Assembly: GCF_024807145.1 (NCBI RefSeq)
Contig: NZ_JANUCA010000001.1
Coordinates: 806,001 to 870,000 of the forward strand
Source: Microbacterium sp. AK031
GTDB taxonomy: Bacteria > Actinomycetota > Actinomycetes > Actinomycetales > Microbacteriaceae
Length of the DNA stretch: 64,000 nt
Direction of reading: 5' to 3'
Part shown: positions 56,468 through 64,000 of the stretch, piece after piece
How the letters are laid out: the number at the start of each line of letters is the position of its first letter
Numbering within the stretch: the stretch's first letter is position 1
Notes under the pieces: generated by a model
What the model was told of the DNA's origin: nothing
Seen by the model: the letters and a program-made list of their open reading frames with translations, nothing else
The model's database searches: none
Position numbers and translations under genes: made by a program

Positions 56468-58703
56468 CGCGATAGACGTCGTAGACCGCGTCGATGCGCC
56501 GTACGGCGTTGAGCACCCGGTCCAGGTGCACGGAGTCGCCCATCTCGAACACGAACCTGCTGATGGCCAGACGCTCGTCGTTCGTGTTCACGGTGGCCGA
56601 GAGGATGTTCACGTGGTGCTCGCTGAGCACGCGCGTGACGTCGGAGAGCAGGCCAGAGCGGTCCAGCGCCTCGACCTGGATCTGCACGCGGAACACGCTC
56701 TTCGTCGTCGGCGCCCATTCGACCTCGACGAAACGCTGCTCCTCGGCGCTGAGCGCCTTGACGTTCACGCAGTCCGAACGATGGACCGACACGCCGCTGC
56801 CACGCGTGACGAAGCCGACGATCGGGTCACCAGGCACCGGGGTGCAGCACTTGGCGAGCTTGACGAGGATGTCGTCGGCGCCGCGCACGAGAATGCCCGA
56901 GTCACCCGTTCGAGGCTCCCGAGAGCGCGCACGCCCTGGAATCTCGATCGCACCCGTCGTGGTGTCGTTCGCCGCGATGAGCGCGGTGACCTTCTCCAGC
57001 ACCGACTGCGTGGAGACGTGGCCTTCGCCGACGGCGGCGTAGAGCGCCGAGACGTCTTCGTAGTGCAGCTGGTGGGCGACCTCTGAGAACGAGTCCTGGC
57101 TCATCAGACGCTGCAGCGGCAGGTTCTGGCGGCGCATCGCACGGGCGATGGACTCCTTGCCCTGCTCGATGGCCTCTTCGCGCCTCTCCTTCGTGAACCA
57201 GCCACGGATCTTATTGCGCGCTCGTGTGCTCTTGACGAAGCTGAGCCAGTCCTGGCTGGGACCGGCATCCGGGTTCTTCGAGGTGAACACCTCGACGACG
57301 TCGCCGCTCTTCACCGCTGTCTCGAGTGGCACCAGGCGACCGTTGACCTTCGCACCCATCGTGCGGTGGCCGATCTCAGTGTGCACGGCGTACGCGAAGT
57401 CGACCGGTGTGGCACCGGCGGGCAGGCCGATGACGCGCCCCTTCGGAGTGAAGACGTAGACCTCCTTCGCACCGATCTCGAAGCGCAGCGAGTCGAGGAA
57501 TTCGCTGGGGTCAGCCGTCTCGGCCTGCCAGTCCGAGATATGCGCGAGCCAGGTCATGTCGGTGTCCGTGGGTCCGGCGACGGGCCTGCCCCCGTTCATC
57601 CGCTCCTTGTACATCCAGTGCGCGGCGACACCGAACTCCGCCTGCTGGTGCATCTCGTGCGTGCGGATCTGGATCTCGACCGTGCGGCCGCTCGGCCCGA
57701 TGACAGTCGTGTGCAGCGACTGGTACAGGTTGAACTTCGGAGTGGCGATGTAGTCCTTGAACCGACCGGGAAGCGGCGTCCAGCGCGCGTGGATCGCACC
57801 CAGCACCGCGTAGCAGTCCCGCACCGAGTTCACCAGCACGCGGATGCCGATGAGATCGTAGATGTCGTCGAACTCGCGTCCGCGGATCACCATCTTCTGG
57901 TACACGGAGTACAGCTGCTTCGGGCGACCGCCGACCTTGCCGCGGATCCTCAGATCGTGCAGGTCCTCGTTGATGGACTCGATGACCTGGCCCAGATACT
58001 TCTCACGCTGCGGGGTGCGCTGCGCGATCAGACTGTTGATCTCGGCGTAGATCTTGGGGTGCAGAACCGCGAACGAGAGGTCCTCGAGCTCGGACTTGAT
58101 CGCCTGGATGCCGAGACGGTTGGCGAGCGGAGCGTAGATCTCCAGCGTCTCCCTTGCCTTCCTCTCCGCCTTCTCGGGCGGGACGAAGCCCCAGGTGCGC
58201 GCATTGTGCAGACGGTCGGCGAGTTTGATGAGCAGCACGCGGATGTCCTTCGACATCGCGACGATCATCTTGCGGACGGTCTCGGCCTGCGCGCTCTCGC
58301 CGTACTTGACCTTGTCGAGCTTGGTGACGCCGTCGACGAGCATGGCGACCTCGTCGCCGAATGCCTCGGTCAGCTCTGAGAGTGCGTAGCCCGTGTCCTC
58401 CACCGTGTCGTGCAGGAGTGCCGCGGCGATGGCCCGCGGACCGAGTCCCATCTCCGCGAGGATCTGCGCAACGGCGAGCGGATGCGTGATGTACGGCTCG
58501 CCGCTCTGGCGCTTCTGTCCCTCATGCTTCTGATGCGCGACCCGGTAGGCACGTTCGATGATCGCGAGATCGCCCTTGGGATGGTTCACCCGGACCGTAC
58601 GGACCAGATTGCCGAGGTCGTTTATGCGGGGGGCGCGCGAGAAGATGCGGGGCACCAGTCTTCTCAGACTGGATCCCTGCGTCGACGTGTTCGCCTCCGC
58701 CAT
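56454..58703 (-). CDS. rel: Bifunctional (p)ppGpp synthetase/hydrolase Rel
   Basis: Makes and degrades the alarmone (p)ppGpp. The 749-residue protein has the hydrolase HD domain (ALLHDTVEDT, KLADRLHNART) and the synthetase region (REFDDIYDLIGIRV, HTTVIGPSGRTVEIQIRT). The TGS domain (FTPKGRVIGLPAGATPVDFAYAVH) is followed by a zinc-finger/RIS region and a C-terminal ACT domain. All hydrolase residues appear intact, so it should be bifunctional. The ATG at 58703 is preferred to the GTG one codon earlier on ribosome-binding spacing (GGAGG, 7 bases). The apt gene seen between secF and rel in some relatives is absent. Confidence 0.96.
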   Translation of the reverse strand: MAEANTSTQGSSLRRLVPRIFSRAPRINDLGNLVRTVRVNHPKGDLAIIERAYRVAHQKHEGQKRQSGEPYITHPLAVAQILAEMGLGPRAIAAALLHDTVEDTGYALSELTEAFGDEVAMLVDGVTKLDKVKYGESAQAETVRKMIVAMSKDIRVLLIKLADRLHNARTWGFVPPEKAERKARETLEIYAPLANRLGIQAIKSELEDLSFAVLHPKIYAEINSLIAQRTPQREKYLGQVIESINEDLHDLRIRGKVGGRPKQLYSVYQKMVIRGREFDDIYDLIGIRVLVNSVRDCYAVLGAIHARWTPLPGRFKDYIATPKFNLYQSLHTTVIGPSGRTVEIQIRTHEMHQQAEFGVAAHWMYKERMNGGRPVAGPTDTDMTWLAHISDWQAETADPSEFLDSLRFEIGAKEVYVFTPKGRVIGLPAGATPVDFAYAVHTEIGHRTMGAKVNGRLVPLETAVKSGDVVEVFTSKNPDAGPSQDWLSFVKSTRARNKIRGWFTKERREEAIEQGKESIARAMRRQNLPLQRLMSQDSFSEVAHQLHYEDVSALYAAVGEGHVSTQSVLEKVTALIAANDTTTGAIEIPGRARSREPRTGDSGILVRGADDILVKLAKCCTPVPGDPIVGFVTRGSGVSVHRSDCVNVKALSAEEQRFVEVEWAPTTKSVFRVQIQVEALDRSGLLSDVTRVLSEHHVNILSATVNTNDERLAISRFVFEMGDSVHLDRVLNAVRRIDAVYDVYRVTSS

Positions 58704-58767
58704 CACTACACCTCCGGGTCAGAACATCCTACGCGCGCAGAGCAGGCGCGGCTCGCGCCCGACGGTG

Positions 58768-59757
58768 CTAAGCGTCGACGCGAGCGCGTTCGCGCAGTTC
58801 GAGCACGCGGCTGTCCTGGGCGATGATCTGCGGCTCCTTCTCGCGGAACAGCGAGTAGAGCGGAGCGGCCACGAACAGCGTGGAGTACGTGGCGACGAGG
58901 ATGCCGACGAAGATCGACAGCGAGATGTCGGTGAGAGTCTCCGCGCCGAGCCAGAACGAGCCGATGAACAGGATCGCCCCGACAGGGAGCGCTGCGACGA
59001 TCGATGTGTTGATCGACCGGATCAGCGTCTGGTTGACCGCCAGGTTCACGGATTCACCGAACGTTCGAGACGAATTCTCACCGTCCTCCGTGGTGTTCTC
59101 TCTGATCTTGTCGAACACCACCGTCGTGTCGTAGAGCGAGTACGCCAGGATCGTGAGGAACCCGATCACCGCCGCCGGTGAGATCTCGAAGCCGGCAAGC
59201 GCGTACACACCGATCGTGATGATCAGCACATCGAGCAGACCGATGATCGCCGCGGCAGACATCTTCCAGGTGCGGAAGTAGATCGCCAGGATCAGGAAGG
59301 TCAGTGCGAGGAAGATCGACAGGCCCCAGAGCGACTGCCTGGTGACGCTCTCGCCCCAGACCGGGCCGATGAAAGATGACGCGACTTCCTCGGCGGGCAC
59401 GTCGTACGCCTCGGCCAATGCGCCGGCGACGCTCTGGGTCTCCTCCGGGCTCATCTGCGAAGTCTGCACGCGCACGTCAGTGCCGTTGACGATCGCCACC
59501 TTGGCGGCGGCCTCGGGAACGACGGACTTCACCGCACCCGTCGCGATCGACTGATCCGTATCGGACGGCGCGAGCACCGTGAACTGCGACCCGCCGGTGA
59601 ACTCGATCGAGAACTGCACCGGACGCAGCAGCGGGACGAGAGCGGACGCGACGACAAGTGCGATCGCGATCACGAACCACAGACGTCGCCTGCCGACGAA
59701 CGGGAACGAGGTCTTCCCGCTGTAGAGGTTGTTGCCGAATTCATCCATGGAGGCCAT
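58768..59757 (-). CDS. secF: Protein translocase subunit SecF
   Basis: Accessory subunit of the Sec translocon that acts with SecD using the proton motive force. The 329-residue protein has six transmembrane helices, the first periplasmic domain with FTGGSQFTVLA, and the SecD/SecF motif DTTVVFDKIREN. The ATG at 59757 shares a base with the secD stop (TGATG). It is separated from rel by 64 bp. Confidence 0.96.
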   Translation of the reverse strand: MASMDEFGNNLYSGKTSFPFVGRRRLWFVIAIALVVASALVPLLRPVQFSIEFTGGSQFTVLAPSDTDQSIATGAVKSVVPEAAAKVAIVNGTDVRVQTSQMSPEETQSVAGALAEAYDVPAEEVASSFIGPVWGESVTRQSLWGLSIFLALTFLILAIYFRTWKMSAAAIIGLLDVLIITIGVYALAGFEISPAAVIGFLTILAYSLYDTTVVFDKIRENTTEDGENSSRTFGESVNLAVNQTLIRSINTSIVAALPVGAILFIGSFWLGAETLTDISLSIFVGILVATYSTLFVAAPLYSLFREKEPQIIAQDSRVLELRERARVDA

Positions 59758-61487
59758 CAGCGCTCTCCCTCACTTCCGGCGTTGGTGGTTCTGTCGCCGG
59801 CCAGCGCCTCAGCGCGTTTGCGTTCGGCTATGGTCTGTCGGCGTTCGGCTTCCGCGCGCGAACGACTGTTCCTGGCCGCACGACCGGCGGTGGCCGGCGT
59901 GACCTGACGGTACTGCGTACGCGTGCGGTAGACCGCGCCGAGAGCGTCCGGATCGAGGCCCGACAGCTTGTGGCCGCCTCCGAAGAATCGGGTTCGCGCC
60001 AGCAGCTGCATCACCGGGTGCGTGAAGATCACGAAGATGAAGACGTCGATCAGGGTCGTCAGCCCCAGGGTGAAGGCGAAACCCTTCACCGTGGAGTCGG
60101 CGAGGACATAGAGCACGACGGCGGCGAGAACGTTGATCGATTTCGAGATGTAGATCGTGCGCTTGGCACGGCCCCATCCGTCCTCGACGGCACTCGTGAT
60201 CGATTTCCCATCACGCAGTTCGTCTCGGATGCGCTCGAAGTACACGATGAACGAGTCGGCCGTGAAGCCGATCGACACGATGAGGCCGGCGACACCGGCG
60301 AGCGAGAGGCGGAAACCGAGACGCCAGGCGAGGATGCACACGATCACATAGGTCAGCACACCCATCACCGCGATCGACGCGATGATCACCGTACCGAGCG
60401 CACGGTAGCTCAGCAGCGAGTACACGGCGACGAGCGCAAGGCCGATGAGCCCGGCGATCAGACCGATCTGCAGCTGCTGCGTGCCGAGGGTGGCCGAGAC
60501 CGTGTCTGAGCTCTCGGTCGTGAAGCTCAGCGGCAGAGCGCCGTACTTGAGCTGGTCGGCGAGGGTCTCTGCCGTCTCCTGAGTGAACGAGCCCGAGATG
60601 CTGGGCTTGCCGTTCAGGATCTGCGCGTTCATCCGCGGAGCGGAGAGCACCTTGCCATCGAGCACGAACGCGAACTGGTCACGAGGGCTGAGGCCATCGA
60701 TCTGGTTCTGGTAGAGCCGCTGACTGATCTTGCCGAAGACCTCTGTGCCGGTGCCGTCGAGCACGAGGTTCACCGTCCATGCACCGGAGTCCGGTGCACG
60801 TCCGCTGGTCGCGTCGTCGATGGCGTCGCCGGAGAGCTCCATCGGGCCGAGGATGTACTTCACCGCACCCGTGTCATCACAGGTGACGAGCGGCTCATCC
60901 TCCGGGGCGTCAGCCGCCGTATTGTCGGGGTCTGCACAGTCGAAGGCGAGGAACTCCGACTGCAGCTTCTCCGTGATCCACGACATGTCGCTGCCATCGG
61001 TCGGCTCGGCCGTCGGAACGTCGTTGGCACTGGGATCGGGGGTCGGGTACGGCGTGGCGTTGCCGTCCTCGCCGACGAACTCGGTCGCGGGGTCTCCCAC
61101 GTAGAGCACCGAGCGGAACTCGAGCTGTGCGCTGGCCTGGATCCGCGCACGCGTCTCCTCGTCGGCCGTACCGGGGATCTGGACGACGATATTGCGTCCG
61201 CCCTCGGTCGCGACGTCCGCTTCGGCGACACCGGCGGCATCCACGCGCTGACGGATGATCGCAGCGGCCTGGTCGAGCTGCTCCTGAGTAGGATCGGCGC
61301 CGTCCTCCGTGACGGCGCCGAGTACGATCTGCGTGCCGCCCTGGAGGTCGAGGGCGAGCTCAGGTGCCCACGAACTCTGTTTGAACACATGGACGCCGAG
61401 CGCGTTCACGCCGAACAGCGCGGCCGTCACGATGAGGAGGCTGAGAAGGACCTTCCAGGCGTGCCGGACTGGAGAAGAGGATGCCAC
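59757..61487 (-). CDS. secD: Protein translocase subunit SecD
   Basis: Large RND-fold subunit of SecDF. The 576-residue protein has six transmembrane helices, a large periplasmic domain between the first two (about 35-340), LDLQGGTQIVLG after the first helix, and the conserved GFTADSFIVYFERIRDE. The C-terminal ~80 residues are a basic tail (RAARNSRSRAEAERRQT). It starts with GTG at 61487 and has only a weak ribosome-binding site. It follows yajC after 43 bp. Confidence 0.96.
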   Translation of the reverse strand: MASSSPVRHAWKVLLSLLIVTAALFGVNALGVHVFKQSSWAPELALDLQGGTQIVLGAVTEDGADPTQEQLDQAAAIIRQRVDAAGVAEADVATEGGRNIVVQIPGTADEETRARIQASAQLEFRSVLYVGDPATEFVGEDGNATPYPTPDPSANDVPTAEPTDGSDMSWITEKLQSEFLAFDCADPDNTAADAPEDEPLVTCDDTGAVKYILGPMELSGDAIDDATSGRAPDSGAWTVNLVLDGTGTEVFGKISQRLYQNQIDGLSPRDQFAFVLDGKVLSAPRMNAQILNGKPSISGSFTQETAETLADQLKYGALPLSFTTESSDTVSATLGTQQLQIGLIAGLIGLALVAVYSLLSYRALGTVIIASIAVMGVLTYVIVCILAWRLGFRLSLAGVAGLIVSIGFTADSFIVYFERIRDELRDGKSITSAVEDGWGRAKRTIYISKSINVLAAVVLYVLADSTVKGFAFTLGLTTLIDVFIFVIFTHPVMQLLARTRFFGGGHKLSGLDPDALGAVYRTRTQYRQVTPATAGRAARNSRSRAEAERRQTIAERKRAEALAGDRTTNAGSEGER

Positions 61488-61530
61488 GTACGTTCAGCTT
61501 TCTACGATGCCGGGCGGTCGAGGCCGAGGA

Positions 61531-61953
61531 CTACTTGTCGTCGGAGTCGCGATCCAGGCGGGCCCTGGTCTCCTCTGGAGTCTCGAGCGACGACTCTGCC
61601 GGCGCCTCGAGCGGAGCCTGCGGCTCATCGACGATCTCGTCGGAGTCGACGGCGTCGGCATCCTCTGCCTCCGCGACGGCATCCTTCGGCTCGACGATGC
61701 GCAGAATCGCCTGGCTGTGCACCTCGATGACGGTGCCGGGTGCGATCTCGACGAGTGCAGGCGAGTCGAGGTCCTCGGCGTCGTACGCAACGATCGTGCC
61801 GTAGATCCCGCCCTGCATAAGCACCTTGACGCCGGGGACCGTCCTGGTCGCCTTCTCCTCTTGCTCGGCCTTCATCTGCCGCTGACGCTTGCGCGTGTTG
61901 ACGAACATGAAGACGAGGAGAACTGCGAGGAGTCCGAAGAGGACGATTTCCAT
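61531..61953 (-). CDS. yajC: Preprotein translocase subunit YajC
   Basis: Small membrane protein of the SecDF-YajC complex. The 140-residue product has one N-terminal transmembrane helix (VLFGLLAVLLVFMFV), a basic RKRQRQMK segment, and the YajC core (VKVLMQGGIYGTIVAYDAEDLDSPALVEIAPGT, split here as LMQGGIYGTIVAYD and LVEIAPGTVIEVH). An acidic tail follows. It is the first gene of the yajC-secD-secF unit; a perfect TATAAT -10 sits 72-77 bp before its ATG. Confidence 0.93.
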   Translation of the reverse strand: MEIVLFGLLAVLLVFMFVNTRKRQRQMKAEQEEKATRTVPGVKVLMQGGIYGTIVAYDAEDLDSPALVEIAPGTVIEVHSQAILRIVEPKDAVAEAEDADAVDSDEIVDEPQAPLEAPAESSLETPEETRARLDRDSDDK

Positions 61954-62024
61954 CAGGCGGAGCCTTTCAAAGTGCGCGCGCCATCAATGGGCACGCCGAG
62001 GGGGTTGGGTGGAAGCCTTCAGCG

Positions 62025-62030
62025 ATTATA
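62025..62030 (-). promoter_or_regulatory. Consensus -10 element for yajC-secD-secF
   Basis: TATAAT on the minus strand, overlapping the ruvB TAA stop codon. It is a perfect -10 hexamer, 72-77 bp before the yajC start. The hexamer 17 bp upstream (GTCAGT) is a poor -35 match, so the call rests on the -10. Confidence 0.45.
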
Positions 62031-63066
62031 GGTCATCGAACAATGCGACTGACTCCGGATGCCGGAGCCCGAGGTGCTCGTAGGCCTCTGGCATCGCCAC
62101 ACGGCCCCGCGGCGTGCGTCCGAGGAACCCGATTCGCACGAGGAACGGCTCGACGACGCTCTCGACCGTCTCCGCCTCTTCGCCGACCGCTACAGCCAGT
62201 GTGCTGAGGCCGACCGGACCGCCCCTGAACCGACGGACGAGGGTATCGAGCACCGCACGATCGAGGCGGTCCAGCCCGATCGGATCGACGTCGTAGAGCT
62301 CGAGGGCGGCCCGGACCTCGGCGATCGAGGCCGATCCGTGCTCACCGTGGACGAGTGCGTAATCGCGTACCCGCCGCAGCAGCCGATTGGCGATACGGGG
62401 TGTCCCCCGCGACCTCTTGGCGATCTCCGCACGCGCATCGCCCGGCATCGACACTCCCAGCACACTGGAGGATCGCAGGATGACCTTCTCGAGGTCGCTG
62501 TCGTCGTAGAACTCGAGATGCCCCGTGAAGCCGAACCGGTCACGCAGCGGATTGGGAAGCAGCCCGGAGCGCGTCGTTGCGCCCACGAGCGTGAAGGGCG
62601 CCAGATCGAGCGGGATACTGGTGGCACCGGCGCCCTTGCCGACCATGATATCGATGCGGAAGTCCTCCATCGCGAGGTAGAGCATCTCTTCCGCTGAACG
62701 CGCCATGCGATGGATCTCGTCGATGAACAGCACCTCGCCGGGCACCAGGCTGGAGAGCAGCGCGGCGAGATCGCCCGCGTGCTGGATCGCCGGGCCGCTG
62801 GAGAGGCGGAGTGGCCGTTCGCTCTCATGTGCGACGATCATCGCGAGCGTCGTCTTGCCGAGCCCTGGGGGGCCTGCGAGGAGGATATGGTCGGGCGAGC
62901 GGTTCTGGATCCGTGCGGCTTCGAGCAGCAGCTGCAGCTGACCGCGAACCTTCGGCTGTCCGACGAACTCACCGAGGCTGCCCGGCCGCAATGCGCCTTC
63001 GATCGCGAGCTCCACCTCGTCGATGGGCTCGGCGTTCCTGCCCTCGAACGCGCCTTCGTCAACCAC
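62026..63066 (-). CDS. ruvB: Holliday junction branch migration helicase RuvB
   Basis: AAA+ motor that drives Holliday-junction branch migration with RuvA. The 346-residue protein has Walker [12 protein letters not shown], Walker [10 protein letters not shown], sensor 1 [19 protein letters not shown] with the arginine finger, and a winged-helix C-terminus. The start is the GTG at 63066 (VVDEGAFE), overlapping the end of ruvA by eight bases; upstream codons are in the ruvA region and not conserved. Confidence 0.96.
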   Translation of the reverse strand: MVDEGAFEGRNAEPIDEVELAIEGALRPGSLGEFVGQPKVRGQLQLLLEAARIQNRSPDHILLAGPPGLGKTTLAMIVAHESERPLRLSSGPAIQHAGDLAALLSSLVPGEVLFIDEIHRMARSAEEMLYLAMEDFRIDIMVGKGAGATSIPLDLAPFTLVGATTRSGLLPNPLRDRFGFTGHLEFYDDSDLEKVILRSSSVLGVSMPGDARAEIAKRSRGTPRIANRLLRRVRDYALVHGEHGSASIAEVRAALELYDVDPIGLDRLDRAVLDTLVRRFRGGPVGLSTLAVAVGEEAETVESVVEPFLVRIGFLGRTPRGRVAMPEAYEHLGLRHPESVALFDDL

Positions 63067-63682
63067 GCGGCGCTCCAGCGTTGGCGGGGCCCAGCGCGGC
63101 GAGAGCCTGACGTAGCAGCGCCGACACGGATTGCCTGTCGGCGTCGCTCGCCGCGTCCGCGGTCTCCGTTGCGGCTTCGTTCGCGACCTTCTCGGACCAA
63201 CCGAGACCGACAAGGGCTGCGGTCAGCTGTGCGATGACATCGGTGCCGGTACCCGAGCGCGCATCGGCAGCACGCGGCAATGGCGCCTTGAGCTTGCCCG
63301 CGAGCTGCACGACGATGAGCTTCGCGGTCTTCGGTCCGATTCCGGACACCCGGCGAAACGGCGCGTCGTCGTCATCGGCGACGGCTGCGGCGATCTGGTC
63401 GACCGTGAGGTGCCCGAGCACACCGAGTGCAGACTTCGGACCGACGCCCGTGACGCTCAGCAGATGCCCGAACACCTCCAGCTCGACGGGTTCGGCGAAC
63501 CCGAAGAGGGTGAGGGCGTCTTCACGCACGATCAGGCTGGTGTGCAGGCGCAACTGCTCACCGACGCGAGACGTGTGCGCCACGTCTCCGGGGACGAAGA
63601 CGAAGAATCCCACGCCGCCGACCTCGATCATGACATGGTCGACGCCTGTGGAGAGCACGGTCCCGTGCAGCGAGGAGATCAT
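63059..63682 (-). CDS. ruvA: Holliday junction branch migration protein RuvA
   Basis: Junction-binding partner of RuvB. The 207-residue protein has the N-terminal OB fold ([26 protein letters not shown]), two helix-hairpin-helix motifs ([13 protein letters not shown] and [14 protein letters not shown]) and the C-terminal RuvB-binding three-helix domain. It is nine bases after ruvC. Confidence 0.96.
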   Translation of the reverse strand: MISSLHGTVLSTGVDHVMIEVGGVGFFVFVPGDVAHTSRVGEQLRLHTSLIVREDALTLFGFAEPVELEVFGHLLSVTGVGPKSALGVLGHLTVDQIAAAVADDDDAPFRRVSGIGPKTAKLIVVQLAGKLKAPLPRAADARSGTGTDVIAQLTAALVGLGWSEKVANEAATETADAASDADRQSVSALLRQALAALGPANAGAPRG

Positions 63683-63691
63683 CCTCCCAGC

Positions 63692-64000
63692 CTACGAGCC
63701 TGATCGTATGTATGTTCGAGCGACACGCTCAGCATCCGCCCACGCACGCTGGGCAGGGGTCAGAGATTCGGAGGCGCTCGGGGACGCACCGTCTCGTCGC
63801 CAGGCGTGACAGAGTGCGATCGCGAGAGCATCGGCGGCGTCAGCGGGCTGCGGCGGCGCATCGAGCCGGAGAATGCGGGCGATCATGGCCTGCACCTGCT
63901 TCTTGTCTGCAGAGCCATAGCCCGTGACCGCGGCCTTGACTTCGCTCGGCGTGTGAGTCGCCGCGGGCAGACCCGCCTCAGCGGCAAGCAACAGCGCCAC
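63692..64000 (-). CDS. ruvC: Crossover junction endodeoxyribonuclease RuvC, C-terminal part (cut by window edge)
   Basis: The last 102 codons of the Holliday-junction resolvase. The visible part has [23 protein letters not shown] and the catalytic acid region [16 protein letters not shown], which match RuvC. The N-terminal catalytic half, with its first Asp, lies beyond the right edge. It continues the ruvC-ruvA-ruvB operon. Confidence 0.93.
   Translation of the reverse strand: MALLLAAEAGLPAATHTPSEVKAAVTGYGSADKKQVQAMIARILRLDAPPQPADAADALAIALCHAWRRDGASPSASESLTPAQRAWADAERVARTYIRSGS

Overview
The window looks like core chromosome of a high-GC Gram-positive actinobacterium, most likely Microbacteriaceae and probably Microbacterium. 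The evidence is the strongly GC-biased third codon positions, frequent GTG starts, dense ATGA/GTGA stop-start overlaps, and actinobacterial gene orders such as pyrR-pyrB-pyrC-PH protein-carA-carB-pyrF-mIHF/gmk-rpoZ, trpC-trpB-trpA-lgt-gltB, alaS-ruvX-mltG-aroE and ruvC-ruvA-ruvB-yajC-secD-secF-rel. I see no tRNA, rRNA, insertion sequence, prophage or CRISPR array. Nearly every gene is on the minus strand; only four are on the plus strand.

Layout, left to right. 1-23.4 kb is a long minus-strand run read from right to left: pyrimidine biosynthesis under a PyrR-type leader, a fused IHF-guanylate kinase, rpoZ, metK, priA, fmt, rsmB, rpe, part of histidine synthesis (hisE, G, F, I), tryptophan synthesis (trpC, B, A and two small membrane proteins, with no trpE), lgt, and the first 48 codons of gltB. 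23.5-25.1 kb holds a stand-alone metallo-beta-lactamase/Rieske protein. 25.1-30.5 kb is a nitrate uptake and reduction operon (narK, an FAD/[2Fe-2S] electron-transfer subunit, a molybdopterin nitrate reductase). 30.5-33.7 kb is a large SNF2 helicase. 33.8-46.7 kb carries nusB, efp, the shikimate genes (aroQ, B, K, C, E), mltG, ruvX, alaS, rpsD and rarA. 46.7-54.3 kb holds a small membrane protein, a nitrite/formate channel and the nitrite reductase/siroheme operon (nirB, nirD, a CysG-like enzyme, an NnaR-like regulator, a sirohydrochlorin chelatase). 54.4-64 kb has a DUF349 protein, an AbiEi-like protein, rel, secF, secD, yajC, ruvB, ruvA and part of ruvC.

The most coherent theme is inorganic nitrogen assimilation. 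Nitrate is imported and reduced by the 25-30 kb operon. Nitrite is imported by the FNT channel and reduced to ammonium by NirBD, whose siroheme comes from genes in the same operon. Ammonium is assimilated by glutamate synthase, whose gene begins at the left edge. The upstream regions of all four units contain GTnAC half-sites spaced 22 or 33 bp apart, in the style of GlnR boxes, and an identical 15-bp element sits before both narK and nirB, 24 kb apart. A HemD/winged-helix regulator is encoded within the nirB operon. Other notable points are the IHF-Gmk fusion, the PyrR-type leader that could hide a ribosome-binding site, and the absence of trpE and coaBC from positions where relatives carry them.
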